Positions 43,587-52,228 of a stretch of 64,000 nucleotides of DNA are shown here, one piece after another. Source of the DNA: Candidatus Nitrososphaera evergladensis SR1 (GTDB lineage Archaea; Thermoproteota; Nitrososphaeria; Nitrososphaerales; Nitrososphaeraceae). The stretch covers positions 124,001 to 188,000 of the forward strand of contig NZ_CP007174.1 in NCBI RefSeq assembly GCF_000730285.1. The letters are read 5' to 3'. Numbering within the stretch: position 1 is the stretch's first letter; each line of letters starts with the position of its first letter. Below the pieces are notes generated by a model that worked only from the letters and a program-made list of their open reading frames with translations, had not been told where the DNA came from and made no database searches. Position numbers and translations under genes: made by a program.

Positions 43587-44174
43587 AGGTAAACCCAATT
43601 ACCAGCAGTTAATTTCGTTGTTCACTCTATAAACATCACGTGTACGGACAGTTGCATATGTAATCTGATGATTACAGAGCGCGGAAATACATACACATAT
43701 TCTTCTTAGAGGCAAATCTAGTAGCCAAGTCATTAATTGTTGAACTCAAAGAATACTAAAACAGTTGTGTTAGCAATTCTAGATTATCTTGCTTCCATCA
43801 AGCTGCTGCAGCTCCGTGCACTTCTCTCTTGTGCTGCTCAACGGCCCGATACGTCTCGAATCTTTGGCCGCAAATGCTACAACGCATTCTCTCTCTATGC
43901 TGTCGTTCGGCTATCCAATCGGATATTCTCATTAGAAGCATAGTGATTCCAAACATGTATGTTTTTGCCCTCTTCAAGGTTAGTTATCCCTTCTAGTTCT
44001 AAAATGACTTGCGGTGGCCATGATGCTGCTGGGGAGAGAGCCAAGACTGTATTTTATACCGACATGCAGCAAAATATCTGATGATCCCGTTTTGGGTTCA
44101 ATAACCAAGTTAATCGAATTTTTTTATATCATGATTACAGACACCAAAATGCAGAAAAAAAGACGACCATACTT

Positions 44175-44226
44175 GGTCCTGTCTCCTGCGAGCCCACAAC
44201 ATTGCACCATGAGCCGGGACAGGACC
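44175..44226. repeat. Hairpin element (GGTCCTGTCTCC type)
   Basis: ggtcctgtc (44175-44183) pairs with gacaggacc (44218-44226). It matches the reverse complement of the element at 9190-9234, including attgcaccat in the loop. Confidence 0.55.
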
Positions 44227-44382
44227 ATTGGATTACGGAAATACAGTCACCCGAAAGTTTGCCTCCTTCTTCAACATCTCTGGATGGACGACGAGGTTTC
44301 AAAGGAAAACGACGACCGCCAATGGCGGTGATGGTGGTGTCATAGACCTAACTCCTTTAAATTATTTCTAAAGAGATCCGGT

Positions 44383-44526
44383 ATGAGCGAAGATGTCAGA
44401 AAAGACGAAGAAGCAAAGAAACCCCAGAGTGCACCAGCAGAGCTAAAACAGAATCCTCACGATCCTACAAAAGTAAACAAGAAGGATCTAGAGCATTTGC
44501 AAAATCCTAAAGAAGGGTCTGGCTAG
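44383..44526 (+). CDS. Small hydrophilic protein, 47 aa
   Basis: MSEDVRKDEEAKKPQSAP then LKQNPHDPTKVNKKDLEHLQ and NPKEGSG. Highly charged, Pro/Asn/Lys-rich, no cysteine; resembles the disordered peptides at 1425 and 25881 in composition. ATG 44383. Function unknown. Confidence 0.45.
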   Translation: MSEDVRKDEEAKKPQSAPAELKQNPHDPTKVNKKDLEHLQNPKEGSG

Positions 44527-44721
44527 GCGAGCGAACGGTAAGCTACTAGGCTTTCAAAAAAATAAATGTGTGTCCTTTCTGCCCAAGTCAGAAACATAAA
44601 GAGCGCGTGTGTGAATGCATGATCTTGTTATCTAGTATCGCTTGCATAGGGGTTGGTTGGTTAATTGCTACGATGCGATCTAACTGACCGAAAAAAGTGA
44701 CTAGTATTTTTTCACCGTTGG

Positions 44722-45159
44722 CTAGTACAGACTCTGAGAGTGTCTCAAAGGAGAAATCAATTCTTCAGCTTTATCCAGGATCATCTTGCCTGTATTCCCT
44801 CGTATTTCCACGTCTGCATCGACTGATATCATTAGAATCCCGTCAAGCTCGCTAACTGTGTTATAGATTGGCACGGTAATCCTCTGGATATTCTCGTATG
44901 CAGTGATTGAGTATAGAACACTGCCAAGCTTGCGGGAAAGCGATGACCTGGTAGCCATTCTTATCAAAGACAGGACCACCGAAACCTCCAATTCAGAATT
45001 ATCCAACAATGCAGTCATTCCTCTGCGTTGCAAATGAGCCACCAATTCGCCATTCCTACTTGCCAATCCTACGAATCTGATGCCTTTGTGAGATGCAAGC
45101 AGTGCACGGCAAATGTTCAGAGGCGTAGTCAATGAATAGAATAACCCAGAGAATTCCAT
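44722..45159 (-). CDS. DUF6659-like protein, 145 aa
   Basis: From ATG 45159 (TTG 45195 is an alternative). Pattern typical of the archaeal DUF6659/roadblock-like family: KGIRFVGLASRNGELVAHLQRRGMTALLDNSE, then MATRSSLSRKLGSVLYSITAYENIQRITVPIYNTV, and a final strand ILMISVDADV. No enzymatic residue. Proposed small signalling or scaffold protein. A decayed relative is at 40040-40430. Confidence 0.65.
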   Translation of the reverse strand: MEFSGLFYSLTTPLNICRALLASHKGIRFVGLASRNGELVAHLQRRGMTALLDNSELEVSVVLSLIRMATRSSLSRKLGSVLYSITAYENIQRITVPIYNTVSELDGILMISVDADVEIRGNTGKMILDKAEELISPLRHSQSLY

Positions 45160-45225
45160 ATAATAATTTACTCGATTAATTTTTGATGCTTGCAATTATG
45201 AGCTGACAAATTTACAACTCATCCT

Positions 45226-45501
45226 CTAGGTATCGTGAATACTTGAAAAATACTGTACTTGTATACCAATCTTGATGACTTCGCAAATTTGCCGCGCATT
45301 TTCTCTGCCCAAGAACCGTCGCAATGGTTTTTCGATATCGTCAAGTGAGTAGTAATAGTTGGCGTCAAAGACTAGGCCGTTCGCCTGTAGAATCTTTGCA
45401 ATTACCCTGCTGAATTCTTCGCCCCATAAATCAAGGTCGTCGAGCGCCTTTTGTAGAACGTCGCCGCGAACTGGCTGTGATGAAATCTTTACCTTGTTCA
45501 A
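45226..45501 (-). CDS. NitrOD5-like protein, 91 aa
   Basis: All-helical: VLQKALDDLDLWGEEFSRVIAKILQANGLVFDANYYYSLDDIEKPLRRFLGRENARQICEVIKIG (the longest homology block), equivalent to residues 20-85 of the neighbouring 45603 protein. Fits the NitrOD5 type of output domain described from Nitrososphaera two-component proteins, here on its own. Forms a tandem pair with the next gene (about 100 bases apart). The partner could be a receiver such as the decayed one at 46807. Confidence 0.65.
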   Translation of the reverse strand: MNKVKISSQPVRGDVLQKALDDLDLWGEEFSRVIAKILQANGLVFDANYYYSLDDIEKPLRRFLGRENARQICEVIKIGIQVQYFSSIHDT

Positions 45502-45602
45502 GAACCTGCGAAGACCTATCGCAGATTGTATGCTCTTATGCTTTTCGTATTTTTGATCCTTATAGTTCGAGAGTGTGTGTGCTCTCTTGTAACAATGAGC
45601 AA

Positions 45603-45866
45603 CTATTGGTTCCGTACGCCAACTTCTATCAATTTACTTACGCTCCAAGAGATTTCTTTGCCTAACAATTTCTGCATTCGCCTTTCAACATCATAGAGCG
45701 AATAGTAATGTTCGGCGTCAAAGACAATGCCGTGATATTCTAGTGTTTTAATAATAACCTCACTAAAACGCTCGTTAAAGTAGCCGTTCTTTTCAATCGC
45801 CTTTCGTATGATGTCGCCTCGTACATGCTGCCGCGCTGAAACCTTCGTCTCATACATACAAGCCAA
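45603..45866 (-). CDS. NitrOD5-like protein, 87 aa
   Basis: Paralogue of 45226-45501: DIIRKAIEKNGYFNERFSEVIIKTLEYHGIVFDAEHYYSLYDVERRMQKLLGKE. Both contain the (V/I)FDAxxYYSLxDxE strand and the terminal LGxE helix. First start codon is TTG 45866, ATG at 45857. Tandem duplication of a stand-alone NitrOD5-like domain. Confidence 0.65.
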   Translation of the reverse strand: MACMYETKVSARQHVRGDIIRKAIEKNGYFNERFSEVIIKTLEYHGIVFDAEHYYSLYDVERRMQKLLGKEISWSVSKLIEVGVRNQ

Positions 45867-46045
45867 CCGAAGTCTGCCTATCTTGTAAACTCAAAAGTCT
45901 TGTGCGAGTGAATTACATAGTCTTACTCTAGCAGCGGTTAGACGAATTACCATTTTCGGCGACATTAAATTTTTATGGCAAAAACTAGTATTGCAATTTC
46001 GATTATCTTTGTTTCTATAGGAGTTTTCTATTTTCGTTCTTGCAC

Positions 46046-46216
46046 TCATGAGAACTTGTCTAAGCTTGACTTTTCGCCTGTCAGATGTTGTACTCTGGCT
46101 TCTCCTAGCTCTTTTCTCTGTTCATCTGATAGCCCGGTAGTCAACTGTTTGAATTCAAGTACATTTACTACGGCCTTTGCTTTATCGGTCAGGATAATCA
46201 AATCGCGTACAGCCAT
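46046..46216 (-). CDS. Small helical protein, 56 aa
   Basis: MAVRDLIILTDKAKAVVNVLEFKQLTTG then ELGEARVQHLTGEKSSL. Regular amphipathic helices; no cysteines. ATG 46216 with tttaatcaaaa about 25-30 bases upstream, compatible with leaderless transcription. No family recognised. Confidence 0.45.
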   Translation of the reverse strand: MAVRDLIILTDKAKAVVNVLEFKQLTTGLSDEQRKELGEARVQHLTGEKSSLDKFS

Positions 46217-46241
46217 ACACTAGAAAGGCAATTTTGATTAA

Positions 46242-46310
46242 ACATCCGCGCCCCCGGGGGCTGAGTGAGATGACAGAAGCAGGACTACACTCGAATGGAG
46301 ACGCGGATGT
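46242..46310. repeat. Hairpin element (CCGCG stem)
   Basis: acatccgcg (46242-46250) pairs with cgcggatgt (46302-46310); cccccggggg inside the loop is itself palindromic. Confidence 0.5.
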
Positions 46311-46806
46311 ATGTCGCGTGAGTACTGCTCTATAGCCTCGCATAGTAAATAATCTCTGAGTAGGCAAACCTTAGAAGGTTTTGCTATTCGCCTTATCCTT
46401 AATCCCCTCCTTCTCCCCAAGGTACTAGCTCGCTTATCTGGGGCTGCCCGGAGCTCAGATTTAGTGGCGGTCAAAACAGTAGAAGAAAGAATAGATGGGC
46501 ATTTACGCTTGAATGCCCGCTACATATCAGACAAGTGCAACCCATTATCAAAATGACTGCGGAGACCACAGAAAGAACCATCAAAGCAGCGCCCCACGAC
46601 GTAAATAAACTGCTAATCGAAATCGCACCAAAACAAAAGGTCTTTCGTAATTTGAATCAGGTGTTCACCACCCGACGCTTAACACCTTTTCCACCCCCGA
46701 AGATTGAACAGAACCCTCTCATGTCTCCCTCTCGAACTTATAGCCAAACGGCGTTGTAACCGGATCGCCTTAAATACAACTGTAGTATCATCTGCACTTG
46801 TCGAAC
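46311..46806. other. Intergenic region, nothing firm
   Basis: A small hairpin gggcatt/aatgccc near 46496-46518 and one doubtful ORF (46553-46759, Pro- and Thr-rich) are all I see. Confidence 0.35.
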
Positions 46807-47258
46807 ATGGCTAGAATACTGCTAGTTGACGACGATCGCAATGTTGTTGTTGCCATGCGTACGGCACTTGAATGGCGAGGCTATGTCGAGATATTTTCGA
46901 CCGGCCAGAAATTGCACTTCGGCATTTTTCCGCGAGAAAATACGATATTGCAATCATTGATGCAAAAATGCCAAAAATAAGCGGCTTTGAATTGGTGCGA
47001 CTGATTTACGGCGTAGACAAGAACACAAGAATTATCCTTATGAGCGACTCAGATTTAGAGCGAGAAGAATTTGAAAAATCAGAGATAGCATCGAAGGTCG
47101 ATGCATTCATGAAGAAGCCTCGCGGCATTATGAAGTTGATTAGCCACATTGAGGCGCTACTAAAACACAAGCGGCGAGAACTAGCCGCTTTGGTTGCGTC
47201 GGCAGGAGCATCATTGATGGCACTATCGTTTGAAGTTGTTACTGCAGCGATGCATTGA
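46807..47258 (+). pseudogene. Frameshifted response regulator receiver
   Basis: ATG 46807 opens MARILLVDDDRNVVVAMRTALEWRGYVEIF in one frame (stop at 46980); from about 46900 the adjacent frame continues DRPEIALRHFSARKYDIAIIDAKMPKISGFELVRLI ... FMKKPRG through 47258. The two joined make a full receiver with DDD pocket, phospho-Asp in IIDAKMPKISG, switch MSDS and Lys in MKKPRG. A single missing base near 46893-46900 (gatattttcgacc) restores it. Either a recent pseudogene or a sequencing error. Confidence 0.6.
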
Positions 47259-47995
47259 TAGATCAATCGTGTCTGCCAGATTATCGACTAGTACTCTTTC
47301 TTGCCTGTTATGCCATTGTTTGCAATTTGGCAGTCAGTCAGCCTTATCTCAAAAATCGATCCTATTGCTTCAATCGAGGCGGCTAATGCTCGCAATGCTT
47401 TACGGCCTTTCTTGTTTGAAAGCGGGCTGCTAGAAAAAAAGTAGGTACGAGGGGGTAACTGACTTGGGGCACAGACAGTATACGACTACCACAGAGAAAG
47501 ACAAATAGTGATTTGTCCGTTCAAAACTCAGGTTTGTCCTGCTCATGATATGCGCCTTCTTTTGCGGGGTCAGACACAACTGTAGAATATCATGTAAAAT
47601 TTCAAATTTGGTTCGGTTACTAGTACGCTTTATTGGTGTGTGCGCCACAACTACTACAGTATTACTAATAATCAAGAGTCGCGATCCTTTTTTACCATCT
47701 TTGCTTGTGTCATGATATCGACTAAACCGTACGCACAGTCGTTATGATATCTCGACAAAAACAACAGGCAACCGCGAATGACTACATCTTTGCTGACTAC
47801 AATTTTTGTGGCGACTTCTTCAATTGGCAGTAAGCAAGCGTGTGCAAGTTATCTCTTTTAAGATAATAGTAGAGCTCGAACGCCGACATAGAGTTATGCC
47901 CCTCGCTGCCGCATCTGCGCTTTTGTGCTTGTCTGTTCTTTCCCTGTTTGTATTCCTGCTTAAGCAATACACAAAAGTGATGTGTTACTTCAGAA
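47259..47995. other. Intergenic region, nothing recognised
   Basis: About 740 bases with weak ORFs on both strands but none with a coding pattern I trust. No strong hairpins seen. Confidence 0.35.
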
Positions 47996-48308
47996 ATGGT
48001 ATTGCTGGTAAAAATGTTAGAGGGTGAAACCGTAGTCACTGTCACAAAGAAAGGCTAGGCAACTACTCCAAGGGCTCTTCGGAAAAGGCACCTGATTGGA
48101 AAGAAGGTGCTTGTTATTGTGACACCGAGGAGAGTCCTCACAAAGCCAGTGCAGATATCCTGCCATGGAAAAGGGTTCGCTCAAGGCGTTCTTTGAGGGC
48201 AGGACATCCAGAGAGCCTGTTCAAGAAGCGCGGCTAGAGGAGAAGTCAAAGAAGGAGAAGGTCAGAGAGCGCGGTGGAAAGGCATCGTACCATGAGCATG
48301 AGGTATAG
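47996..48308 (+). pseudogene. AbrB-family regulator with nonsense codon and frameshift
   Basis: Frame one reads MLEGETVVTVTKKG, then TAG (48056-48058), then ATTPRALRKRHLIGKKVLVIVTPRRVLTKPVQIS; after about 48160 the frame changes to MEKGSLKAFFEGRTSREPVQEARLEEKSKKEKVRERGG ending TAG 48308. Joined, these form an AbrB/SpoVT swapped-hairpin domain (VTVTKKGQxTxP... is the family signature; the stop sits exactly where a Gln, codon CAG, is expected) followed by the family's EKGSLKAFFEG tail. One nonsense change plus one indel indicates decay. A short stand-alone 47-aa ORF from 48165 is a remnant. Confidence 0.65.
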
Positions 48309-48377
48309 AGTCGTTCCAAGCACAAGGCCAAGCATAAAAGTACTCATCATCCGCTCTCTGCATTGATGTGCAGCCGT

Positions 48378-48424
48378 GGCCCTGTCATATCCGCTCCTGC
48401 TCTATCAAGAGTGGTAGAGCATAG
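48378..48424. repeat. GTGGCCCTGTC box and small hairpin
   Basis: gtggccctgtc resembles the arm of the 9190 element; gctcta/tagagc pairs near 48400-48421. Incomplete copy. Confidence 0.3.
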
Positions 48425-48462
48425 ATGCTCTTTTTGCCATTTCCCGATATTGATGGTATATC

Positions 48463-50151
48463 TCATTGTTTGCTATCCAATGAAACCTTTACCACGTTTG
48501 TTTCCCATTTCTGGTTGCCAAAAAAGTCCGTGACTCGTGCCTCAACCTCTGTGTCTCCTGAATGCGTAACCAATAGAGTTGCAGTCCAATTTGACCAGCT
48601 GCCTGGAGTCACTTGATTTGCTATCTCGTACTCTGTGTCATTTGTTCGCACCTCTACAACCTTGACTCCAGATTCGTAGTCAAAGGCTGTTCCCCTCACC
48701 TGAATATAGGCGCCCGCGGTACCAGTAGTGGTAGTATTAGTGGAAGGAGGAGGAGAGGAAAGGCTTCCTTTAATTATGGTTCCATTCGTAGGAGCGTCAA
48801 TCGTGCCGATGGGTGCGACAGTGTCATTGGTCGAAGCAACCGTCACATATTGGGTTGCATTTGATGTATTGCCTGCTTTATCTGTGGCAGTCCAAGTGAC
48901 TTTGGTTGTCCCTTGCTCAAACACGAAGAACGAGCCGGCTCCTTTTCCATGTCTTGTGGTGGCATCATTTTTCACAGACGGGCTAGGGTCTGCATTGTCA
49001 GAAACTGTCGGGCTTCCAAGGTCGTCAACCTTGGTTAGCTTGGACGAGGAGACGATTGCCTTGTCAGGAGGTGCCGTGATATCCGGGGGAACATTATCAA
49101 TTATTGGCGGAAGCGGAACGTGGCTTGCCCGTGAAAATGTCTGTATGGAGTAGCCACTGTCCGTTATCCATGTTATCAGGGTGTCAAGGTCCTTAATCTC
49201 GTTCCCTGAGAGTTCCTCTGTTGGGTTGTTGCCTGCATCCTTTACCGTAAAGTCCTGCGGGTGCAGAGTCACCACCGCATAGCCGTAGCTGGCAATTGCG
49301 CTGTCTATCTGGCTTTCAATTTTGGAAAGCGGCGTCTTTGTCGGGGGGTCTGAATCGTACGTGTAAAAGCCAATCACCTGCGGAAGGTGGTACACGCCAA
49401 ACTGGTCCTTGATGATGGTGTCAGAGCCGCCGGCTATTGCCTTGTACACCTTGTTGTCTGGGCTATCCGGCTCGTCCGGGTTGTATATGCTCTCTATCTC
49501 TGAATCAAACTCGGGACTTATGATCTTCAAGCCCAGTTGGTTCATTGCCTTGAGCGTATTTTCATTATACTCGTTGTACGGCGGTACGAAAATGGCGCTC
49601 TTTCTTCCAAACAGGTCCTGCATCTTTTCATTGGCTGCCTTGAGAGTATCGTGTTGCTCTGATAGTGTAAGGTTAGCATAGGATACATGGTTCCAGCCGT
49701 GAAGCGCCGTTTCGATCAAGCCTGTTGCTAGGGCCTGCCTCACCTTGGTGACTATTGCAGGATCGTTTCCAATCGAGTTCATTATCACAGCCAAGTCAAG
49801 CGGTGCATTCTTTTCGATGAACTTATCGATGATGGCAGCTTGAACAGGTTCCAGCCATTCGTCTTGTACGTCATCAAGCCTAAAAATTACACAGCTGCAT
49901 GTCGATGCTGCTGCTTCTTTGTTGCTGCTATTGTTGCCATCCTCTTCCTCCTCACCACCGCCACCGTCATCATCGTGAATTGCCACGCCCGCTATGGCAG
50001 CTGATGCAGGTGCCGCGACCGCCTTCCAGCTGGCAAGAGGCAGCATTAGTGAGATTACCAGTGCCGTAGAGGCGAACACTGCAAGGTTCTTGAGAGAATA
50101 CAGCGAAGACAATGGACCATTCCTTCTATGGCTGTAGTGGCAGTGGTTCAT
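48463..50151 (-). CDS. Secreted polysaccharide deacetylase, third copy
   Basis: 562 residues: signal/anchor (residues 18-50), an Asp/Gly/Glu-rich spacer, NodB domain with Asp93-Asp94 (FRLDDVQDEW), His151/His155 (ALHGWNHVSY), FVPPYNEYNENTL and VTLHPQDF; then HYR-like (VDNVPPDITAPPDKA) and Ig-like (DYESGVKVVEVRTNDTEY) domains. Very close in order and wording to the protein at 21655-23328, so a paralogue. Predicted to deacetylate an exported polysaccharide. Stop is at 48463-48465; start ATG 50151. Upstream lies RNA-like copy B. Confidence 0.87.
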   Translation of the reverse strand: MNHCHYSHRRNGPLSSLYSLKNLAVFASTALVISLMLPLASWKAVAAPASAAIAGVAIHDDDGGGGEEEEDGNNSSNKEAAASTCSCVIFRLDDVQDEWLEPVQAAIIDKFIEKNAPLDLAVIMNSIGNDPAIVTKVRQALATGLIETALHGWNHVSYANLTLSEQHDTLKAANEKMQDLFGRKSAIFVPPYNEYNENTLKAMNQLGLKIISPEFDSEIESIYNPDEPDSPDNKVYKAIAGGSDTIIKDQFGVYHLPQVIGFYTYDSDPPTKTPLSKIESQIDSAIASYGYAVVTLHPQDFTVKDAGNNPTEELSGNEIKDLDTLITWITDSGYSIQTFSRASHVPLPPIIDNVPPDITAPPDKAIVSSSKLTKVDDLGSPTVSDNADPSPSVKNDATTRHGKGAGSFFVFEQGTTKVTWTATDKAGNTSNATQYVTVASTNDTVAPIGTIDAPTNGTIIKGSLSSPPPSTNTTTTGTAGAYIQVRGTAFDYESGVKVVEVRTNDTEYEIANQVTPGSWSNWTATLLVTHSGDTEVEARVTDFFGNQKWETNVVKVSLDSKQ

Positions 50152-50535
50152 TCTCTATCTGAGAAGGATAATGGTAGCGGCAGTGGCAGCAACATTGAAG
50201 ATTATGGAGACTGTAATAACGAAAACGCAATTCAAGCTACGTTGCATGTTGAACGTATATCATTGAAACGTCCAGACTGGAGAAGCTACAACATCGATTG
50301 CATAGCAATAATGGATGTGATGATGAATAAGCCGGTCAGCTCCTATAAATCGTAGTAGCCAAGAGCCAGTTTTCTATATGTCTAAGTCGTATTAGAAAAT
50401 CATATTAAAATTATTATGATCATCATCTAGAGGCGCTCGAAAATGCTCGGTATGTTTTTTCTCTCACCATCTCTCTGTCTATCATGTGTACGGGTGAGAA
50501 GAGCGTGAGAACATTTTTTTCCTCTTGCGTGCACC
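50152..50535. other. Promoter region of deacetylase, nothing else recognised
   Basis: Contains a possible dyad (tctcacc ... ggtgaga near 50461-50502) but no supported gene. Confidence 0.35.
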
Positions 50536-50660
50536 CTTGTAGAGCGCTTTTGATCCCGTTGCAGAGCTCCGAGCGCTTGCGGCATTTCTGGAGCTGGGGC
50601 GCCAGGTTTTTCGACGTATAGGTAGACCTGACCGTGCTGCGTCGTTCATTCGAGGGTCGG
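50536..50660. ncRNA. Duplicated RNA-like element, copy B
   Basis: Counterpart of 15074-15205: identical CTTGT and AGCGCTTTTGA at its start, and CTGACCGTGCT plus GTTCATTCGA.GGT at its end, about 75 bases in between. Lies between a PepSY gene and a deacetylase gene that both read leftward. It may be a small RNA; followed by an A-rich tract (ataaaaaaataaaaaaac). Confidence 0.5.
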
Positions 50661-50776
50661 CGAGAATGATATAAAAAAATAAAAAAACAAAGAGGAGGGC
50701 TGCTGCCTATAGCGAATGTCTCTAGCTAGTCGCTTTCTTTATGTGAGTACCTTCAGCTCTTCGGCATGATGATGCG

Positions 50777-51490
50777 TCAGAAGAGGTCTCCGATGTGTAA
50801 CTCGCCCAGAGGCACAACTTCCGAAGAAATTATGCTTCCTGTGGTTGGGTTCACCCTTGTCTCATGGAGGGTACCGTTGTCAATGTCGGCTACCGTGATT
50901 AAATAGACCAAGGCACCACCTTCTGCCTGTGCAGCAGTCGCAATTGATCCTGCAACCACCATTCCATTCTGGACTTGGTTCTCTGCCACGTCTGCGGCAT
51001 CGATTAGAGTTTTGGTTGCATTGTCAAACCCCGCAGGTAAGCCAAGTGTGTCGACTGGAAACGCTGCAGATTTTGAGAGGATTTTTCCACTTGCCGCATC
51101 AACAAAGACATTAAAGGCATTGCCAGTATCGGTGTCTGCTACAGTGACGTTATAGACCAGGCTTCCCTGCAATATGCCAAAGTGTGCTGCGACAGTTGCT
51201 CCATTTGGTACTTGGTCTTCTGCGGCACTTGCGGCGTCGATCATTGTCGCGTTCAGGTTGTCATTTAGAAAATCCTTTGCTGCTTGCGTGAGACTTATTG
51301 TTCCTGCGGTCTGATTTGCTGTTGTTGTTGCTGCCTGATTTGGCGTGGTAGCGGTGGTCTGCGCAAAGGCAAGCATCGAAGATGGCGCTCCTACAGCAGC
51401 CGTCATTATTACCGATGCGACCGCCAAGCCAACGACCAACAACGAAGGGATCAAGAACATTCTTCTGGTTTTTTCTGTAAGGCTTGACAT
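50777..51490 (-). CDS. Secreted PepSY-domain protein, 237 aa
   Basis: ATG 51490 is preferred over one 44 codons earlier because it leaves a normal signal peptide (RRMFLIPSLLVVGLAVASVIMTAAVGA ... AFAQ) and is preceded by ttaagaatatc at TATA distance. Two PepSY repeats (about residues 70-140 and 150-237): AAEDQVPNGATVAAHFG...LVYNVTVAD...AFNVFVDAASGKIL and DVAENQVQNGMVVAGSI...LVYLITVAD...TRVNPTTGSII. PepSY domains often inhibit peptidases or bind metals; role here unknown. Thr/Asn-rich spacer carries sequons. Confidence 0.78.
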   Translation of the reverse strand: MSSLTEKTRRMFLIPSLLVVGLAVASVIMTAAVGAPSSMLAFAQTTATTPNQAATTTANQTAGTISLTQAAKDFLNDNLNATMIDAASAAEDQVPNGATVAAHFGILQGSLVYNVTVADTDTGNAFNVFVDAASGKILSKSAAFPVDTLGLPAGFDNATKTLIDAADVAENQVQNGMVVAGSIATAAQAEGGALVYLITVADIDNGTLHETRVNPTTGSIISSEVVPLGELHIGDLF

Positions 51491-51989
51491 CTTGAAAAAA
51501 GCCACAGATGATATTCTTAAAGTTTCAGTAGAAATTTCTAGTGACAATTTTGTACTGAATATTCCAGATATTTTTCCGCAAGATCTTGCTCCAAGCTCTG
51601 GCCTGACCAAATTGAAGCGCACAAAATGTTGCTGCTATACTTGTAAGTGTTGCCTGAAGCGCCGCATTATTGGCGCAAGGAAAAGACTTGCTCATAACCA
51701 ATTCAAAAGTATACTGGATGCGGGTACGAGGCTAGATGGCACTGATTATGTTGCTCTCTACTTTTTGCATGCAGCGATATCGCGGCGCCTTGAGCAAACA
51801 AGTCAACCAGCTCTAGTGTAGTATCTCTCCTTTTTTCGGCGGCAGTTACAAGCCGGCACCATTTGCCGGAGATTGCTTGACCTTTGCTCATCCCATTGCA
51901 TGCGGCATCATGTACAGCAGGCGCAGAGCCATGCTCTGTACACCGAGTGTTTTTTCAATTCTGAGTGCAGGATATTACGGTAACAACTA
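51491..51989. other. Intergenic region, little structure
   Basis: A cysteine-rich ORF near 51614-51821 and a small hairpin tgtacag/ctgtaca (51911-51942) are the only items; neither is convincing. Confidence 0.35.
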
Positions 51990-52130
51990 ATGGACGACCA
52001 AAATCGGCACGATTATGACAAAACGACAGATCGGAATAATGTATGTCCTGACTGTCAGATAGATTATCCCACGTTTGCAAAGAAATGCCTAGATATTCAA
52101 GACGTCTGCTTTCTGCTCTGCGATGAATAA
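51990..52130 (+). CDS. Mini Cys protein, 46 aa
   Basis: MDDQNRHDYDKTTDRNNVCPDCQIDY then KKCLDIQDVCFLLCDE: five cysteines, first pair CPDC. Possible zinc ribbon missing its second clear CxxC knuckle, or a decayed one. ATG 51990. Confidence 0.4.
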   Translation: MDDQNRHDYDKTTDRNNVCPDCQIDYPTFAKKCLDIQDVCFLLCDE

Positions 52131-52228
52131 TCATTCTTCTTCTCTTCTGTGCGTCCAAAATAGATAGATTCTGTGCCTTGCACTGTACACATGTAAGTTA
52201 TACACTCTTTCTGTGAAAGAATGCTGTA

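Larger units (their letters stand above)
43404..44382. other. Gene-poor region with two hairpin elements
   Basis: No supported gene. It has a TG/AC microsatellite that can fold (43425-43455), a hairpin at 43544-43586 and one at 44175-44226. Confidence 0.45.

Noticed and set aside
46553-46759. 68-codon ORF upstream of the broken response regulator
   Set aside because: Start is good, but the second half is Pro/Thr/Arg-rich and unlike a folded protein; not enough support.
50525-50650. Arg/Ser-rich ORF on the minus strand through RNA-like copy B
   Set aside because: The same frame is stopped in copy A after seven codons although the DNA is conserved, so RNA or DNA structure is more likely than protein.
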